Numbered from the stretch's first letter, positions 26,398 to 37,555 are shown. The stretch: DNA of 64,000 bases from Roseiarcus sp035606915 (GCA_035606915.1 DATNDU010000162.1:28148-92147); one strand, 5' to 3'. A program made the numbers and translations. Notes: generated by a model not told the origin, from the letters alone.

Positions 26398-26751
26398 ATG
26401 AGCGACGGAATGTACCCCCAGGCGACCCGGCGATTGGCCGACCGCAGGCGAGCGCTCGCCCCGGCGCAGCAGGCGGCGTTCGAAGCGTTCGGCAAAGCGG
26501 TGTTCGCCGATGGAGCGCTGCCGGCGAAGGTTAAGCAGATTATCGCCGTGGCGGTGGCGCATGTCACCCAATGTCCTTATTGCATCAAGGGCCACACCAA
26601 GGCAGCGCTGCGCGCCGGCGCCACCGAGCAGGAATTGATGGAGGCGATCTGGGTCGCCGCCGAGATGCGCGCCGGCGGCGCATATGCACATTCCGCGTTG
26701 ATGCTTGATGAGGCCGAGCCCGATCCGCAACATCAGCATCAGGCCGGCTAG
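26398..26751 (+). CDS. AhpD-like carboxymuconolactone decarboxylase family protein
   Basis: A 117-residue protein with the AhpD-type redox motif CPYC (Cys59, Cys62) followed by His66, within VTQCPYCIKGHTKAALRAGA. Such proteins act as disulfide reductants or peroxidase partners. The C-terminus is His/Gln-rich (HQHQ). It is divergent from the NsrR-like gene with a shared palindrome, so it is probably part of the same stress regulon. Confidence 0.82.
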   Translation: MSDGMYPQATRRLADRRRALAPAQQAAFEAFGKAVFADGALPAKVKQIIAVAVAHVTQCPYCIKGHTKAALRAGATEQELMEAIWVAAEMRAGGAYAHSALMLDEAEPDPQHQHQAG

Positions 26752-26924
26752 TCGTAAGCGCGGCGCGAAAGCGACGCGCCGGATACAGGGCGGCGACCCG
26801 AACACGCGGATCGCCGCCGCTTGACTCGTCGCCATCCTCGCAGGAAGAGTTCGCCCTTCGCCGCCGGATCGCCGCAGGCCTCGGGCCGCACGCCTCGCCA
26901 GGCTCGGAAGTTGTTAAGTCTCGG

Positions 26925-27926
26925 ATGTCGCTAAGTTCGGAAGAGACGCACCTCATCACGCTCGTGGCGAAGCAGTATTATTTTGAGGGGCGCACTCAGA
27001 ACGAAATCTCCCATTCGCTCAACCTGTCGCGCACCAAAGTCAGCCGCATGTTGAAGCAATCGCGCGAACTCGGCCTCGTGTCGATCCGGATCAATCTCAA
27101 CCCCGTCGAGCTTTCCGATCTCGGCCAGGAGTTTCGCCGCCGGTTCGGCATCCGCCACGCGCTGATCGCCATCGATCACGAGGACGAGGAGTTGCAGCGC
27201 GCCGCCGTGGCGCAGCTCGTCGCCGATCACCTTGGCGAGATCCTTTCCGACGGGATGGTGATCGCCGTTGGCATGGGCCGCAACCTCGGCGCGGTCGCCG
27301 ATCTCGCCCATAGCGCCAGGCAACGCGCCTGCACCTTCGTCAGCGCCATAGGCGGCGCCAACCGGGTCGGCGACCGGCTGAATTCCGACAGCATCTGTCG
27401 CAAGCTGGCCGGCAAGTTCGGCGGCCGCAGCGAAATGCTCTACGCGCCGGCCTATGTCGAGGACTCCAACCTGCGCACGCTGTTGCTGAAAAACGACACC
27501 GTCCAACAAGCCCTGACGCGCGCCCGCCGCGCCGACGTCGCCTTGATCGGCATCGGCGATTGCACGGAAAACGGTTACACCGCCGATATCGGTTGGTACA
27601 CGCCGGTCGAGATCGCGCGCGCCCGGCTGGCCGGGGCGGTGGCGGACGTCTCCGGCTATGATTTCCTCGATATCAGAGGGCAGCGGGTGGCGCTGGATCT
27701 CGGCGACCGTATCATCGGTCTCTCGCACGCCGATTACGCCCGCATTCCCAATGTCGTCGCCGTGGTCAGCGAGGCGAACAAGACGCTCTCGCTGCTGGCC
27801 TCGCTGCGTTCGGGCGTCATCGACACGCTGGCGACCAGCGTCGGCAACGCGCGCGCCATCCTCGCCATCGACGACCGGCATGACGCAGCGCCGTTTGCGG
27901 CCAGCAGCGGCGGCGGGGAAAGCTGA
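26925..27926 (+). CDS. SorC/DeoR-family sugar-responsive regulator
   Basis: A 333-residue SorC-family protein. The helix-turn-helix is in RTQNEISHSLNLSRTKVSRM (about residues 23-42), followed by a sugar-phosphate-binding domain with VIAVGMGRNLGAVADLA, VALIGIGDCTENG and the late VAVVSEANKTLSLLASLRSG. It precedes a sugar ABC transporter operon on the same strand. The effector is likely a phosphorylated sugar produced by the downstream kinase. Confidence 0.85.
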   Translation: MSLSSEETHLITLVAKQYYFEGRTQNEISHSLNLSRTKVSRMLKQSRELGLVSIRINLNPVELSDLGQEFRRRFGIRHALIAIDHEDEELQRAAVAQLVADHLGEILSDGMVIAVGMGRNLGAVADLAHSARQRACTFVSAIGGANRVGDRLNSDSICRKLAGKFGGRSEMLYAPAYVEDSNLRTLLLKNDTVQQALTRARRADVALIGIGDCTENGYTADIGWYTPVEIARARLAGAVADVSGYDFLDIRGQRVALDLGDRIIGLSHADYARIPNVVAVVSEANKTLSLLASLRSGVIDTLATSVGNARAILAIDDRHDAAPFAASSGGGES

Positions 27927-28097
27927 CGCCCGCCGTTAGGCCAAACCGCACATTTGACCACCTCCCGCGCATTTGTGCGACCGCGCGAGCGATAGGTAGG
28001 GCGAACGCGATGCCCCAATGGCGCGAAATTCAAAAGCTCCGCTGCGGACGCCAAATTTGCGCCCCCCGATTTCGCGTCCCCTCCGACGGAATCGGCG

Positions 28098-28153
28098 TTG
28101 ACATGGCGCGAGTCAGGTGAGAACTTGTTCGCGCAATGCGCGCTTGTGCGAAC
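28098..28153 (+). promoter_or_regulatory. Putative promoter and SorC operator of the sugar operon
   Basis: A consensus -35 TTGACA is at 28098-28103, but no good -10 is seen at the expected distance. Just downstream, GTTCGC (28127-28132) and GCGAAC (28148-28153) form an inverted repeat. The octamer TTGTGCGA occurs here (28144-28151) and again at 27973-27980. These repeats are reasonable candidates for binding by the adjacent SorC protein. Confidence 0.35.
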
Positions 28154-28209
28154 TTGAGCTGAATCCGCCGATCCGCGCAACGGCCAGGAAATGCGTCCGG
28201 GAGGAAATG

Positions 28210-29241
28210 ATGAGGCGTCTAAGCGTAACAAAGGCGGCCTGCGCGGTCGCGGTAGCCGTGAGCGCGCTGGCGGTCGCAATGACCGTATCGTCCGCGGCGG
28301 AAAAACATGTCGTCGGCTACAGCGTCGCCACGCTGGCCAATCCATTCTTCCAGGGCATGACGAAGGGGGTCGAGGAAGGCATCGCCAGACATCCCGACCT
28401 CACGCTCATCAACACCAGCGCCAACGGCGATGCGGCGACGCAGACCAATCAGGTGCTTGACCTCATCAACCAGCACGTCGCGGCGCTCATTCTCAACCCG
28501 ATCAGCGCCGACGCCATCGTGCCGATCGTCAAGAAGGCCAACAGCCTGCATATCCCGGTGTTCACGCTCGACCGCGGCGCCGCCTGCGGCGATTGCCAGG
28601 TCAACTTTCTGGAGACCAACAACGAAGCGCTCGGCCAAGAGGGCGCCAATTTCATCGCCGACCAGCTCAAGGCCCGCTACGGCGAGATCAAGGGCAATGT
28701 CGTCGACCTCGAAGGCCTGCTCGGCACCACCGCCGGCGACGAACGCGAAAAAGGCTTCACCGAGGCGTTCGACAAGCTGTCGAAGGCCAACCCCGGCCTG
28801 AAGCTCATCGCGCGCCAGGCGGCGGATTTCGATCCGGCGAAGGCGTTCAACATCATGACCCAGCTTCTGGCCGCCAACAGCCAGATCGACGCCGTGTTCA
28901 ACGGCAACGACGACAACGCCGTCGGCGCCATGCGCGCCATCAAGCAGGCCAATCGCTTCAAGCCGCTCGGCGACAAGGGCCACATCATCATCATCGGCAT
29001 CGACGGCACCGAGCAGGCGCTGACCGCGATCCGCAAAGGCGACATGGACGCGACGATCTCGCAGAACCCGCTGACCATGGCGGCCAAATCGGTGGACTAT
29101 GTCGAGCAATATCTGAACGGCGACAAGGCGTCGATTCCCAAGCACGAGTTCTGGCCGCATCTGCTGCTCACCAAGCAGAATATCGATAGCTCGGAAGCCA
29201 AGAAATACGGCCTCTGGGGCGACGACATGGCGAAGAAATAA
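28210..29241 (+). CDS. Sugar ABC transporter substrate-binding protein
   Basis: A 343-residue RbsB-like periplasmic protein. A signal peptide of about 28 residues ends near SSAAEKH, then KHVVGYSVATLANPFFQGM starts the type I sugar-binding fold. Later motifs are QTNQVLDLINQHVAALILNP and the hinge GIDGTEQALTAIRKG. Two adjacent ATGs (28207, 28210) exist; GGAGG at 28200-28204 better suits 28210. The ligand is a sugar or polyol; it is not identifiable by inspection. Confidence 0.88.
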   Translation: MRRLSVTKAACAVAVAVSALAVAMTVSSAAEKHVVGYSVATLANPFFQGMTKGVEEGIARHPDLTLINTSANGDAATQTNQVLDLINQHVAALILNPISADAIVPIVKKANSLHIPVFTLDRGAACGDCQVNFLETNNEALGQEGANFIADQLKARYGEIKGNVVDLEGLLGTTAGDEREKGFTEAFDKLSKANPGLKLIARQAADFDPAKAFNIMTQLLAANSQIDAVFNGNDDNAVGAMRAIKQANRFKPLGDKGHIIIIGIDGTEQALTAIRKGDMDATISQNPLTMAAKSVDYVEQYLNGDKASIPKHEFWPHLLLTKQNIDSSEAKKYGLWGDDMAKK

Positions 29242-29275
29242 GCAACGTTTCCCGCAGCGGACGGGCGCCGTCGTC

Positions 29276-30751
<1,476 letters not shown>

Positions 30752-30779
30752 CCCACAAGCAACAACAACGAGGCATCGG

Positions 30780-31766
30780 ATGGCTGAGGAGGAAGCGGGC
30801 GTCAAGACGCACAGGCGAAGCGGCTTGGCCGCAGTCGGCGACGCGCTCAACGAGTTGACGATCGTCGTCGCCTTCGTGCTGATCTCGCTCTACCTGGCGC
30901 TGACGACGCCGACCTTTCTCACCACCGCCAATATGGTTTCGATCCTGCTCGCGACGTCGCTGATCGGCATCGTCGCGGTCGGCGAAACCTTCGTCATCGT
31001 CACCAGCGGCATCGATCTCTCGGTGGGTTCGGTGGTGGCGTTTTCCGGCGTCATGGCGGGTCTGGCGCTCGGCGCGCATTGGTCGGTTGCGGCGGCGACG
31101 GTGGTGGGAATCGGCGTCGGCGTGCTGTGTGGCCTGTTCAACGCGCTGGCGATCACCACGCTCGGCATGGCGCCATTCATCGTTACGCTGGCGGTGCTGG
31201 CGATGGCGCGCGGGCTCGCCTTCATCGTCACCTCCGGCAACACGCTGTTCGGCTTTCCCGAGGAGTTCGATTACATCGGCGGCGGCAATTGGGGCATGAT
31301 GCCGATCGCGGCGCTAATCACGCTCGGCGCCTTTCTCGTCGCCTGGATTCTGCTCTCCGGCACCACCTTCGGCGCGCGCGTCTACGCCGTCGGCGGCAAC
31401 CGCGAGGCCGCCCGGCTCGCCGGCATTCCCGTCAACTGGACGCTGAACGCCGTCTACGTCATCAGCGGCGGCCTCGCTGGCCTCGGCGGCGTCGTGCTCG
31501 CCGGCCGGCTCGATTCCGCCCAGCCGATCGCCGCCCAGGGGCTCGAACTGAACGCCATCGCCGCCGTGGTGATCGGCGGCGCCAGCTTGTTCGGCGGTAA
31601 GGGCTCAATGCTCGGCACGCTGATCGGCGTGCTCATCATCGGCCTTATCAACAACGGCCTGACGCTGAAGAACGTGCAGCCATTTTGGGTGCAGTTCATC
31701 CAGGGCGCCGTCATCTTCGGCGCCGTGTTCATCGACAGCGTCAACCAGAAGCGGCGCGGCGGCTAG
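30780..31766 (+). CDS. Sugar ABC transporter permease
   Basis: A 328-residue RbsC-like permease with eight to ten hydrophobic segments. The family signatures GIDLSVGSVVAFSGVMAG and GRLDSAQPIAAQGLELNAIA with VVIGGASLFGG are visible. It follows the ATPase gene by 28 bp. Confidence 0.92.
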   Translation: MAEEEAGVKTHRRSGLAAVGDALNELTIVVAFVLISLYLALTTPTFLTTANMVSILLATSLIGIVAVGETFVIVTSGIDLSVGSVVAFSGVMAGLALGAHWSVAAATVVGIGVGVLCGLFNALAITTLGMAPFIVTLAVLAMARGLAFIVTSGNTLFGFPEEFDYIGGGNWGMMPIAALITLGAFLVAWILLSGTTFGARVYAVGGNREAARLAGIPVNWTLNAVYVISGGLAGLGGVVLAGRLDSAQPIAAQGLELNAIAAVVIGGASLFGGKGSMLGTLIGVLIIGLINNGLTLKNVQPFWVQFIQGAVIFGAVFIDSVNQKRRGG

Positions 31767-31794
31767 GCCGCGCGCCGCGAGCAAGGAAGCGGTC

Positions 31795-32667
31795 ATGGAC
31801 ATAGCATTTATCGGCCTCGGCATCATGGGTCGCGGCATGGTGCGCAACCTGCTCAAGGCCGGCCATGCGGTGACGGCCTGGAACCGCACCGCGCGCGCCC
31901 TGCCCGAGGAACTGGCGGGCGCCCAAGTGGCGAAGACCAGCGCCGAGGCGATCGGCGGCAAGCCGCTGATCGTCGTCTGCTTGACCGGCCCGCAGGCGCA
32001 GCGCGAGACGCTGCTCGGAGCGCGCGGCGTGTTCGCATCAGCCAAGACCGGCGCGCTCGTCGCCGATGCGACGAGCACCGATCCGGCGCTGTCGCTGGAA
32101 CTCTCGGCGGCGGCGCGCGAGCGCGGCCTGCGCTATCTCGATACGCCCGTCTTCGGCTCGAAGACCGAGGCCTGGGAAGGCCGTCTCGATTTCGTTTGCG
32201 GCGGCAAGCGCAGCGATTTCGAGGAGATCAGGCCGGTGCTGACGACGATGGCGGCCTCCGTCCACTATCTCGGCGGCGCCTCCAAGGGGGCGAGCGCCAA
32301 GCTCGTCGGCAACCTGCTCGTCGCCGCGCAAATCGTCTCGCTCGGCGAGGCGCTGGCGCTGGCGCGCAAGGCGGGCCTGGATGCGGAAGCGTTGATGGGC
32401 TATCTCGACGTGACGGATTTCTCCTCCGCGCTCATTCGCGGCGTCGGGCGGGCGACGCTTTCCGGCGATTTCGAGCCGAGCTTCTATCTCAAACACATGC
32501 TGAAGGACGCGCGCCTGATCGGCGATTTCGCGCGCGCGCAGAGCGTCGCGGCGCCTTTGGCCGGGCTGGCGGCGGAGCTTTATCAAGGCGCCGTCAACAA
32601 GGGGCTCGGCGAATTGAACGCCTCGGCGCTGCACAAGCTGCAATTCGAGCTATCGGGCTTGGACTGA
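31795..32667 (+). CDS. NAD-binding beta-hydroxyacid dehydrogenase
   Basis: A 290-residue member of the 3-hydroxyisobutyrate dehydrogenase/tartronate semialdehyde reductase family. The N-terminus IAFIGLGIMGRGM carries the GxGxxG cofactor motif, DTPVFGSKTEAWEGRL is the substrate-binding segment, and the catalytic lysine lies in GASAKLVGN. Its position between a sugar transporter and a DhaK-type kinase suggests oxidation of a sugar acid or polyol-derived intermediate. The SGG sequence of the usual substrate loop is replaced by FGS, so substrate specificity may be unusual. Confidence 0.8.
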   Translation: MDIAFIGLGIMGRGMVRNLLKAGHAVTAWNRTARALPEELAGAQVAKTSAEAIGGKPLIVVCLTGPQAQRETLLGARGVFASAKTGALVADATSTDPALSLELSAAARERGLRYLDTPVFGSKTEAWEGRLDFVCGGKRSDFEEIRPVLTTMAASVHYLGGASKGASAKLVGNLLVAAQIVSLGEALALARKAGLDAEALMGYLDVTDFSSALIRGVGRATLSGDFEPSFYLKHMLKDARLIGDFARAQSVAAPLAGLAAELYQGAVNKGLGELNASALHKLQFELSGLD

Positions 32668-32690
32668 GGCCCATTCGGGAGCATGCGGAC

Positions 32691-33689
32691 ATGAAAAAGA
32701 TCCTGAACGACCCGTTCCACTATGTCGACGAAATGCTGGAGGGGCTGACCGCCGCCCATCCCGAATATTATCGCCGCCTCGGCGCCGCCGGGCGCGTCAT
32801 CGCCCGTGCGGCGGCGCCCAGACGCGGCAAGGTCGGCATCGTTTCCGGCGGCGGCTCCGGGCATCTGCCGGTGTTCACCGGCTATGTCGGGACCGGCCTG
32901 CTTGACGCCTGCGCCATCGGCGACGTCTTCGCTTCGCCCTCGGTGGAGCAGATGGCCGACGCGATCCGCGCCGCCAACGGCGGCGCCGGCGTGCTGCGCC
33001 TCTATGGCAATTACGGCGGCGACATCATGAATTTCGACATGGCCGGCGACATGGTCGAGATGGAGGACATCCGCACCACCAGCGTCGTGCTCGCCGACGA
33101 CGTCGCTTCCGCCGCACCCGCTGAGGCCGCCAAGCGCCGCGGCGTCGCCGGCATGGTCTACGCGTTCAAGATCGCCGGCGCTGCGGCCGAGGCCGGCCTC
33201 GATCTCGATCAGGTGACGGCGGTGGCGCAAAAGGCCGCCGACGCCTGCCGCTCGATCGGCGTCGCGCTGTCGCCCTGCACCGTGCCGCAGGCCGGCAAGC
33301 CGACGTTCGAGATCGCCGAGACCGACATGGAGATCGGCATGGGCATCCATGGCGAACCCGGCGTCCGGCGCGGCCGGTTGACGAACGCCGACGCAATTGC
33401 CGACGAGATGCTCGACATGCTGGTGAAAGACCGGCCGCTGCGCCGCGGCGAGCGCCTGTCGCCGCTCGTCAACTCGCTCGGCGCGACGCCGCCCGAGGAG
33501 CTTTACATCCTCTATCGCCGGGTCAAACACCGCATCGAGCAGGCGGGGGCCGAGACCGTCATGCCGCTGGTCGGCCGTTATGCGACCTCGATGGAGATGG
33601 CGGGCGTCTCGTTCACCCTTTGCCGGCTCGACGATCAACTGGAGGCCTATCTGAAGGCGCCGGCAGATTGCGCGTTCTGGAGGGTCTGA
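32691..33689 (+). CDS. dhaK: Dihydroxyacetone kinase subunit DhaK-like
   Basis: A 332-residue DAK1 domain protein. The sugar-binding loop GGGSGH is at residues 53-58, and the substrate-binding histidine is His220 in GMGIHGEPG. It pairs with the DhaL-like gene beginning 2 bp downstream. Within this cluster its substrate may be dihydroxyacetone or a related ketose such as erythrulose. No DhaM phosphotransfer subunit is present, so ATP is the likely donor. Confidence 0.85.
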   Translation: MKKILNDPFHYVDEMLEGLTAAHPEYYRRLGAAGRVIARAAAPRRGKVGIVSGGGSGHLPVFTGYVGTGLLDACAIGDVFASPSVEQMADAIRAANGGAGVLRLYGNYGGDIMNFDMAGDMVEMEDIRTTSVVLADDVASAAPAEAAKRRGVAGMVYAFKIAGAAAEAGLDLDQVTAVAQKAADACRSIGVALSPCTVPQAGKPTFEIAETDMEIGMGIHGEPGVRRGRLTNADAIADEMLDMLVKDRPLRRGERLSPLVNSLGATPPEELYILYRRVKHRIEQAGAETVMPLVGRYATSMEMAGVSFTLCRLDDQLEAYLKAPADCAFWRV

Positions 33690-33690
33690 G

Positions 33691-34290
33691 ATGGGCATGA
33701 CGCGCGACGATCTGGCGATGGGCTTGGTGCGCATCGCCGATCACATGGAGACAGTGGCGGACGCACTGAACCGCGCCGACGGCCAACTCGGCGATGGCGA
33801 TCTCGGCGTGACGATGGTGCGCGGCGGCCGCGCCGCAAAGGCCGCCGCCGCCGACATGCCGGCCGACATCGGCATGGCGTTGATGAAGGCGGCGCAGGCT
33901 TTCACGCAAGTTTCGGGGTCAAGCTTCGGCACGCTGCTGGCGACCGGGCTGATGAGCGCGGCCAAAGCGACGCGTGGCCGCACCGATGTGCCATGGAGCG
34001 AGATCTCGCCGCTGCTCGGCGGCGCCCGCGAGGCGATGCAGACCCGCGGCAAGGCGGCGCTCGGCGACAAGACGGTGCTCGACGCGCTGGCGGCGGCGGC
34101 CGACAGCGTCGCCGGATTGGACGAGCCGCAGGCGATCCTGGCCGCGGCCAGGGCGGCCGTCGGGCAAACGCTCGACGCTTTCCGCGACCGCCAGGCGAAG
34201 ATCGGCCGGGCGCGCATTTTCGCCGAAAAGAGCGTCGGCCTCGACGATCCCGGCATGCTGGCCTTCCAATTCATACTGGAGGCGCTGTGA
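33691..34290 (+). CDS. dhaL: Dihydroxyacetone kinase subunit DhaL-like
   Basis: A 199-residue DAK2 domain protein. The Mg-nucleotide ligands Asp30, Asp35 and Asp37 are in DGQLGDGDLGVTM, the same positions as in E. coli DhaL. Helical bundle motifs SGSSFGTLLATGLMSA and LDALAAAADS follow. It binds the nucleotide while DhaK binds the sugar. It is the last gene of the SorC-linked cluster. Confidence 0.85.
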   Translation: MGMTRDDLAMGLVRIADHMETVADALNRADGQLGDGDLGVTMVRGGRAAKAAAADMPADIGMALMKAAQAFTQVSGSSFGTLLATGLMSAAKATRGRTDVPWSEISPLLGGAREAMQTRGKAALGDKTVLDALAAAADSVAGLDEPQAILAAARAAVGQTLDAFRDRQAKIGRARIFAEKSVGLDDPGMLAFQFILEAL

Positions 34291-34412
34291 CGCCGCCGGG
34301 CTTTTGAAGCGGCCTAAGGCGTCCATGCCGGCGCGCCTTCGTTGTCATGCGCGAGGACGAACTGAGCGCGACGAGCAGCACTCACAGAAACGATCTTCCG
34401 GCGAAACCTGTA

Positions 34413-34823
34413 TCAGTCGAACCATCCGGAGTAGACGTCAGGCACATAAAGCTCGCGCGGCGCCGGCGTGCGCTCACCGCGCCTGCTTCTTGTTGACCGC
34501 CTCCACCACATGCCAGGGCGCCTCGGGAATATGCGTGCGCTCCGACATCTCCTCTTTGGCCTTGGTGTAATCCTCCCAGCGCCGGCGCGATTCCAGATCC
34601 ATCGGGCTCAGCTTCCACTGTTTCAAGGGATCGTGGATGCGCATCAGGAAGCGCAGGTTCTGCTCCTCGTCAGTAATTGAAAACCAATATTTGATGAGGA
34701 CGATTCCGGCTCGCGCCAGCATGCGCTCGAACTCAGCTCCAACTCCTCGTCGAGGTCGTCGGCCACCTCGCCGTGGATGCGCCGGAAAATCACCGCCGCC
34801 TTCTTCGCCGCCTCGTCGTCCAT
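34413..34823 (-). pseudogene. Polyphosphate kinase 2 remnant
   Basis: A leftward frame holds the C-terminal half of a PPK2 enzyme: LIKYWFSITDEEQ, DPLKQWKLSPMDLESRRRWE and YTKAKEEMSERTHIPEAPWH. Another frame upstream carries a start-like MDDEAAKKAAVIFRRIHGEV peptide from 34823. The Walker-type core between them is missing. After a stop at 34474-34476, a third frame (34413-34480) reads PRELYVPDVYSGWFD, resembling a PPK2-type end. At least two frameshifts or deletions are implied. The enzyme cannot be functional. Confidence 0.65.
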
Positions 34824-35017
34824 CGCGCCGCTCCCGTGATCGAAAAAGAGGAGGATGTGGCCAGGACGTTGCGCTTTTGCGACGGCGCGAGATGTCGCGG
34901 GCGCGCTACGGAGAGGCTTCAAGTTGGCCCTTTCCAGATTGGGGATCGCAGACACGCCGCCGCCTCGGCTCGTCCGTCGTTGGCGCGAAACCGAAAACGC
35001 TCGACCCGGGCCCGCCG

Positions 35018-35263
35018 CTACCAGTCCTTCGGCCGGTTGAGGATCGCGTAGCCCGCGAACTCCGCATCCTCGGTCAGGAACGCCTCGGCCGCCTGGCGCA
35101 GCCGGCCGATGTTCTTGGCGTTGAAACCCTTGGCCTTTTCGTCCAATTCCAGCGTCGTCAGGACGACGAGCAGCGTCTGCTCGCCGCCGTCGCGCAGCCG
35201 CGCCTTAACGCTGGTCGCCCTGCGGGCCAGCGGGTGTTTGAAGGTTTTTTGCATAGGGTCCAT
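35018..35263 (-). CDS. Small hypothetical protein
   Basis: An 81-residue protein starting MDPMQKTFKHPLARRATSVK, basic at the N-terminus, with a helical core ending EFAGYAILNRPKDW. No signal or membrane segment is seen. It is on the strand of the MDR-family gene, about 70 bp downstream of it. The 194 bp between its end and the PPK2 remnant shows nothing recognisable. The family is unknown. Confidence 0.5.
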   Translation of the reverse strand: MDPMQKTFKHPLARRATSVKARLRDGGEQTLLVVLTTLELDEKAKGFNAKNIGRLRQAAEAFLTEDAEFAGYAILNRPKDW

Positions 35264-35331
35264 CGCGTTTCGGCGCGCTCGACCCTAGCGGAGCCGGTTG
35301 TCACAAACCAGTCCTGCGAATCTCGCCGCGC

Positions 35332-36327
35332 TCAGACCAGTTTGACCAGCATCTTGCCGAAATTGCCGCCGTGCAGCAGATCGACAAGGCCCTGTGGCGC
35401 GGCGTCGAGCCCCTCGCGCACGGTCTCGCGATACTTGAGCTTGCCGGAGGCGACGAGGCCGGCGATCTCGGCCAGCGCTTTCGGCCACAGCGCCAAATGG
35501 TCGGAGACGATGAAACCCTCGATCTTGATGCGCCGCACCAGGAAAATCCGCATGTCCGGCAAGGCGGTCGGCGCGGCCTCATAGGAGGCGATCAGACCAC
35601 AGATCGCGACGCGGCCGAAATCGTTGATTCGCTTCAGGCTTTGCAGAAACGGCTCGCCGCCGACGTTCTCGAACAAACCGTCGACGCCCCCGGGCAGCGC
35701 CGCTTTCATGTCGTCGCCGAAGCTGGCCGACTTGTGATCGGCGCAGGCGTCGAAGCCGAGCGTGTCGCGCACATAAGCGCACTTCTCAGCCCCGCCGGCG
35801 ATGCCGACCGCGCGCGCGCCCTTGAGCTTGGCGAGTTGGCCGACGACGCCGCCGACCGCGCCGGAGGCGGCCGAGACCACCACCGTCTCGCCCGGCTTCG
35901 GCTTGATGATCTCGTTGAGGCCGTACCAGGCGGTGGCGCCGGGCATGCCGACGACGCCGACATAGGCCGAAAGCGGGATCGACTTGGCGTCCACCACCGT
36001 CCAACCCGCCCCGTCGGAGAGCGCGAATTGCTGCCAGCCGCCCATGCCGACGACGAAGTCGCCGGGCTTGAACTTGCCGTTCTTGGATTCGACGACCTCG
36101 CCGACCGAGCCGCCGCCCATTACCGTGCCGAGTTCCTGTGGCTTGGCGTAGCTCTTGGCGTCGCTGAGGCGGCCGCGCATGTAGGGGTCGAGCGAGAGAT
36201 AATGCTGGCGCACGACGATCTCGCCCTCGCCGGCGTGGGGAACCGCCGCCTCGACGGTGCGAAAATTCGCCGCCGAAACCTTGTCGGTCGGCCGCGAGTC
36301 GAAAACGATCTGCTTATTGACGGACAT
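35332..36327 (-). CDS. NADP-dependent MDR oxidoreductase (CurA / leukotriene B4 dehydrogenase-like)
   Basis: A 331-residue zinc-independent medium-chain reductase. The N-terminal LSLDPYMRGRLSD is a hallmark of the prostaglandin/leukotriene reductase branch. The Rossmann motif VSAASGAVGGVVGQLAKLKG is at about residues 148-167, and FENVGGEPFLQS follows. It should reduce alkenals or enones using NADPH. ATG 36327 was chosen as the start of homology. It is downstream of the nucleoside transporter operon and may be separately transcribed. Confidence 0.85.
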   Translation of the reverse strand: MSVNKQIVFDSRPTDKVSAANFRTVEAAVPHAGEGEIVVRQHYLSLDPYMRGRLSDAKSYAKPQELGTVMGGGSVGEVVESKNGKFKPGDFVVGMGGWQQFALSDGAGWTVVDAKSIPLSAYVGVVGMPGATAWYGLNEIIKPKPGETVVVSAASGAVGGVVGQLAKLKGARAVGIAGGAEKCAYVRDTLGFDACADHKSASFGDDMKAALPGGVDGLFENVGGEPFLQSLKRINDFGRVAICGLIASYEAAPTALPDMRIFLVRRIKIEGFIVSDHLALWPKALAEIAGLVASGKLKYRETVREGLDAAPQGLVDLLHGGNFGKMLVKLV

Positions 36328-36451
36328 GGGGCGTCTCCTTCGCCTCCCCTTTTGCCCTGACGGCGGGAAAGCTTCAAGGCGCGCAATCGCCGGCCGGCCT
36401 TGGCGGCGCACCGGGCGCGCCGCCAAGAGTGCGAAAGTTACGCCAGCCCGC

Positions 36452-37528
36452 TCAGCCCTCGACGCCCTTCACGTACCAGTCGAGCACCAGCAATTCCTTG
36501 TCGGACATCCGCACGCCCTTGGCGACCCGCTCCTTGCCGGACTGATCGGCGATCGGGCCGGTGAAGCAGTCATAGGAGCCGTCCACCCAACCCTTCATCA
36601 GCTTGTCGGAGGCGGCCTTTACGTTGTCGGGCACGCTCTTGTTGTAGGGCCCGAGCTTCACCGTGCCCTCCTTGACGCCCCACCAGGAATCCGAGTTCGT
36701 CCACTTGCCCGCCAGCGTCAGCTTGGCGCGCTCGATGTAATAGGGCGCCCAGATGTCGAGATTGGAGGTCAGTTGCGCGTGCGGCGCGAAGCGCGACATG
36801 TCGGCGCCCTGGCCGAAGCCGTGGATCTTCTTCTTCTCGCAGACCTGCAACGCGGCCGGCGAATCGGTGTGCGTGGTGATGAAATCGCAGCCGAGATTGG
36901 CCAGCGTTTCGGCGGCCGCCGATTCCTTGGCCGGATCGAACCAGGTGTCAATCATCAGCAGCTTGCACTTGATCTTCGGGTTAATCGACTGTGCGGCCAG
37001 CGTGTAGGAATCCACGCCCATGACGATTTCCGGGATCTTGAACGAGCCGAGATAGCCGATGATGCCCGTCTTCGACATCATGCCGGAGATCAGGCCGAGC
37101 GCCGCGCGGCCTTCGTAAAAGCGGTTGTTGTAGGTGGCGACGTTCGGCGCGTGCTTGAAGCCCGTGTTGTGCTCGAACTTCACCTTCGGGAATTCCTTGG
37201 CGACCGCGATCGTCTGGTCCATGAAGCCGAACGAGCAGGTGAACACCAGGTCGTGGCTTCTGGCGAGGTCGCGGAAGATGGGAATGGCGCTCTGGTCCTC
37301 GGGGACGTTCTCGACATAGTCGGCCGTCACCCGGCCGCCCATCGCCTTCACCATCGCCTTGCGGCCCTGCTCGTGCGCCCAGGTGAAGCCGTAGTCGCCG
37401 ATCGGTCCGGTATAGGCGAAAGCCGTCTTGAGCGGCGCGTCGCCGAGCGCGGTCCGGTTGATGAACGGCGCCGCGAGCGCCGCGGCGCCGGCGGATTTGA
37501 TGAGGCTGCGCCGGTTGATCGTCGTCAT
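36452..37528 (-). CDS. BMP-family ABC substrate-binding protein
   Basis: A 358-residue basic-membrane-protein (BMP/PnrA) family binding protein. The N-terminus NRRSLIKSAGAAALAA has a twin-arginine-like signal. The mature part has FAYTGPIGDYGFTWAHEQGR and ADYVENVPED. The family binds purine or other nucleosides. A strong AAGGAGAAG site precedes the start. It is the last gene of the transporter operon, after the ATPase and two permeases. Confidence 0.88.
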   Translation of the reverse strand: MTTINRRSLIKSAGAAALAAPFINRTALGDAPLKTAFAYTGPIGDYGFTWAHEQGRKAMVKAMGGRVTADYVENVPEDQSAIPIFRDLARSHDLVFTCSFGFMDQTIAVAKEFPKVKFEHNTGFKHAPNVATYNNRFYEGRAALGLISGMMSKTGIIGYLGSFKIPEIVMGVDSYTLAAQSINPKIKCKLLMIDTWFDPAKESAAAETLANLGCDFITTHTDSPAALQVCEKKKIHGFGQGADMSRFAPHAQLTSNLDIWAPYYIERAKLTLAGKWTNSDSWWGVKEGTVKLGPYNKSVPDNVKAASDKLMKGWVDGSYDCFTGPIADQSGKERVAKGVRMSDKELLVLDWYVKGVEG

Positions 37529-37555
37529 TGACTTCTCCTTACAAGAAAAAAAACC

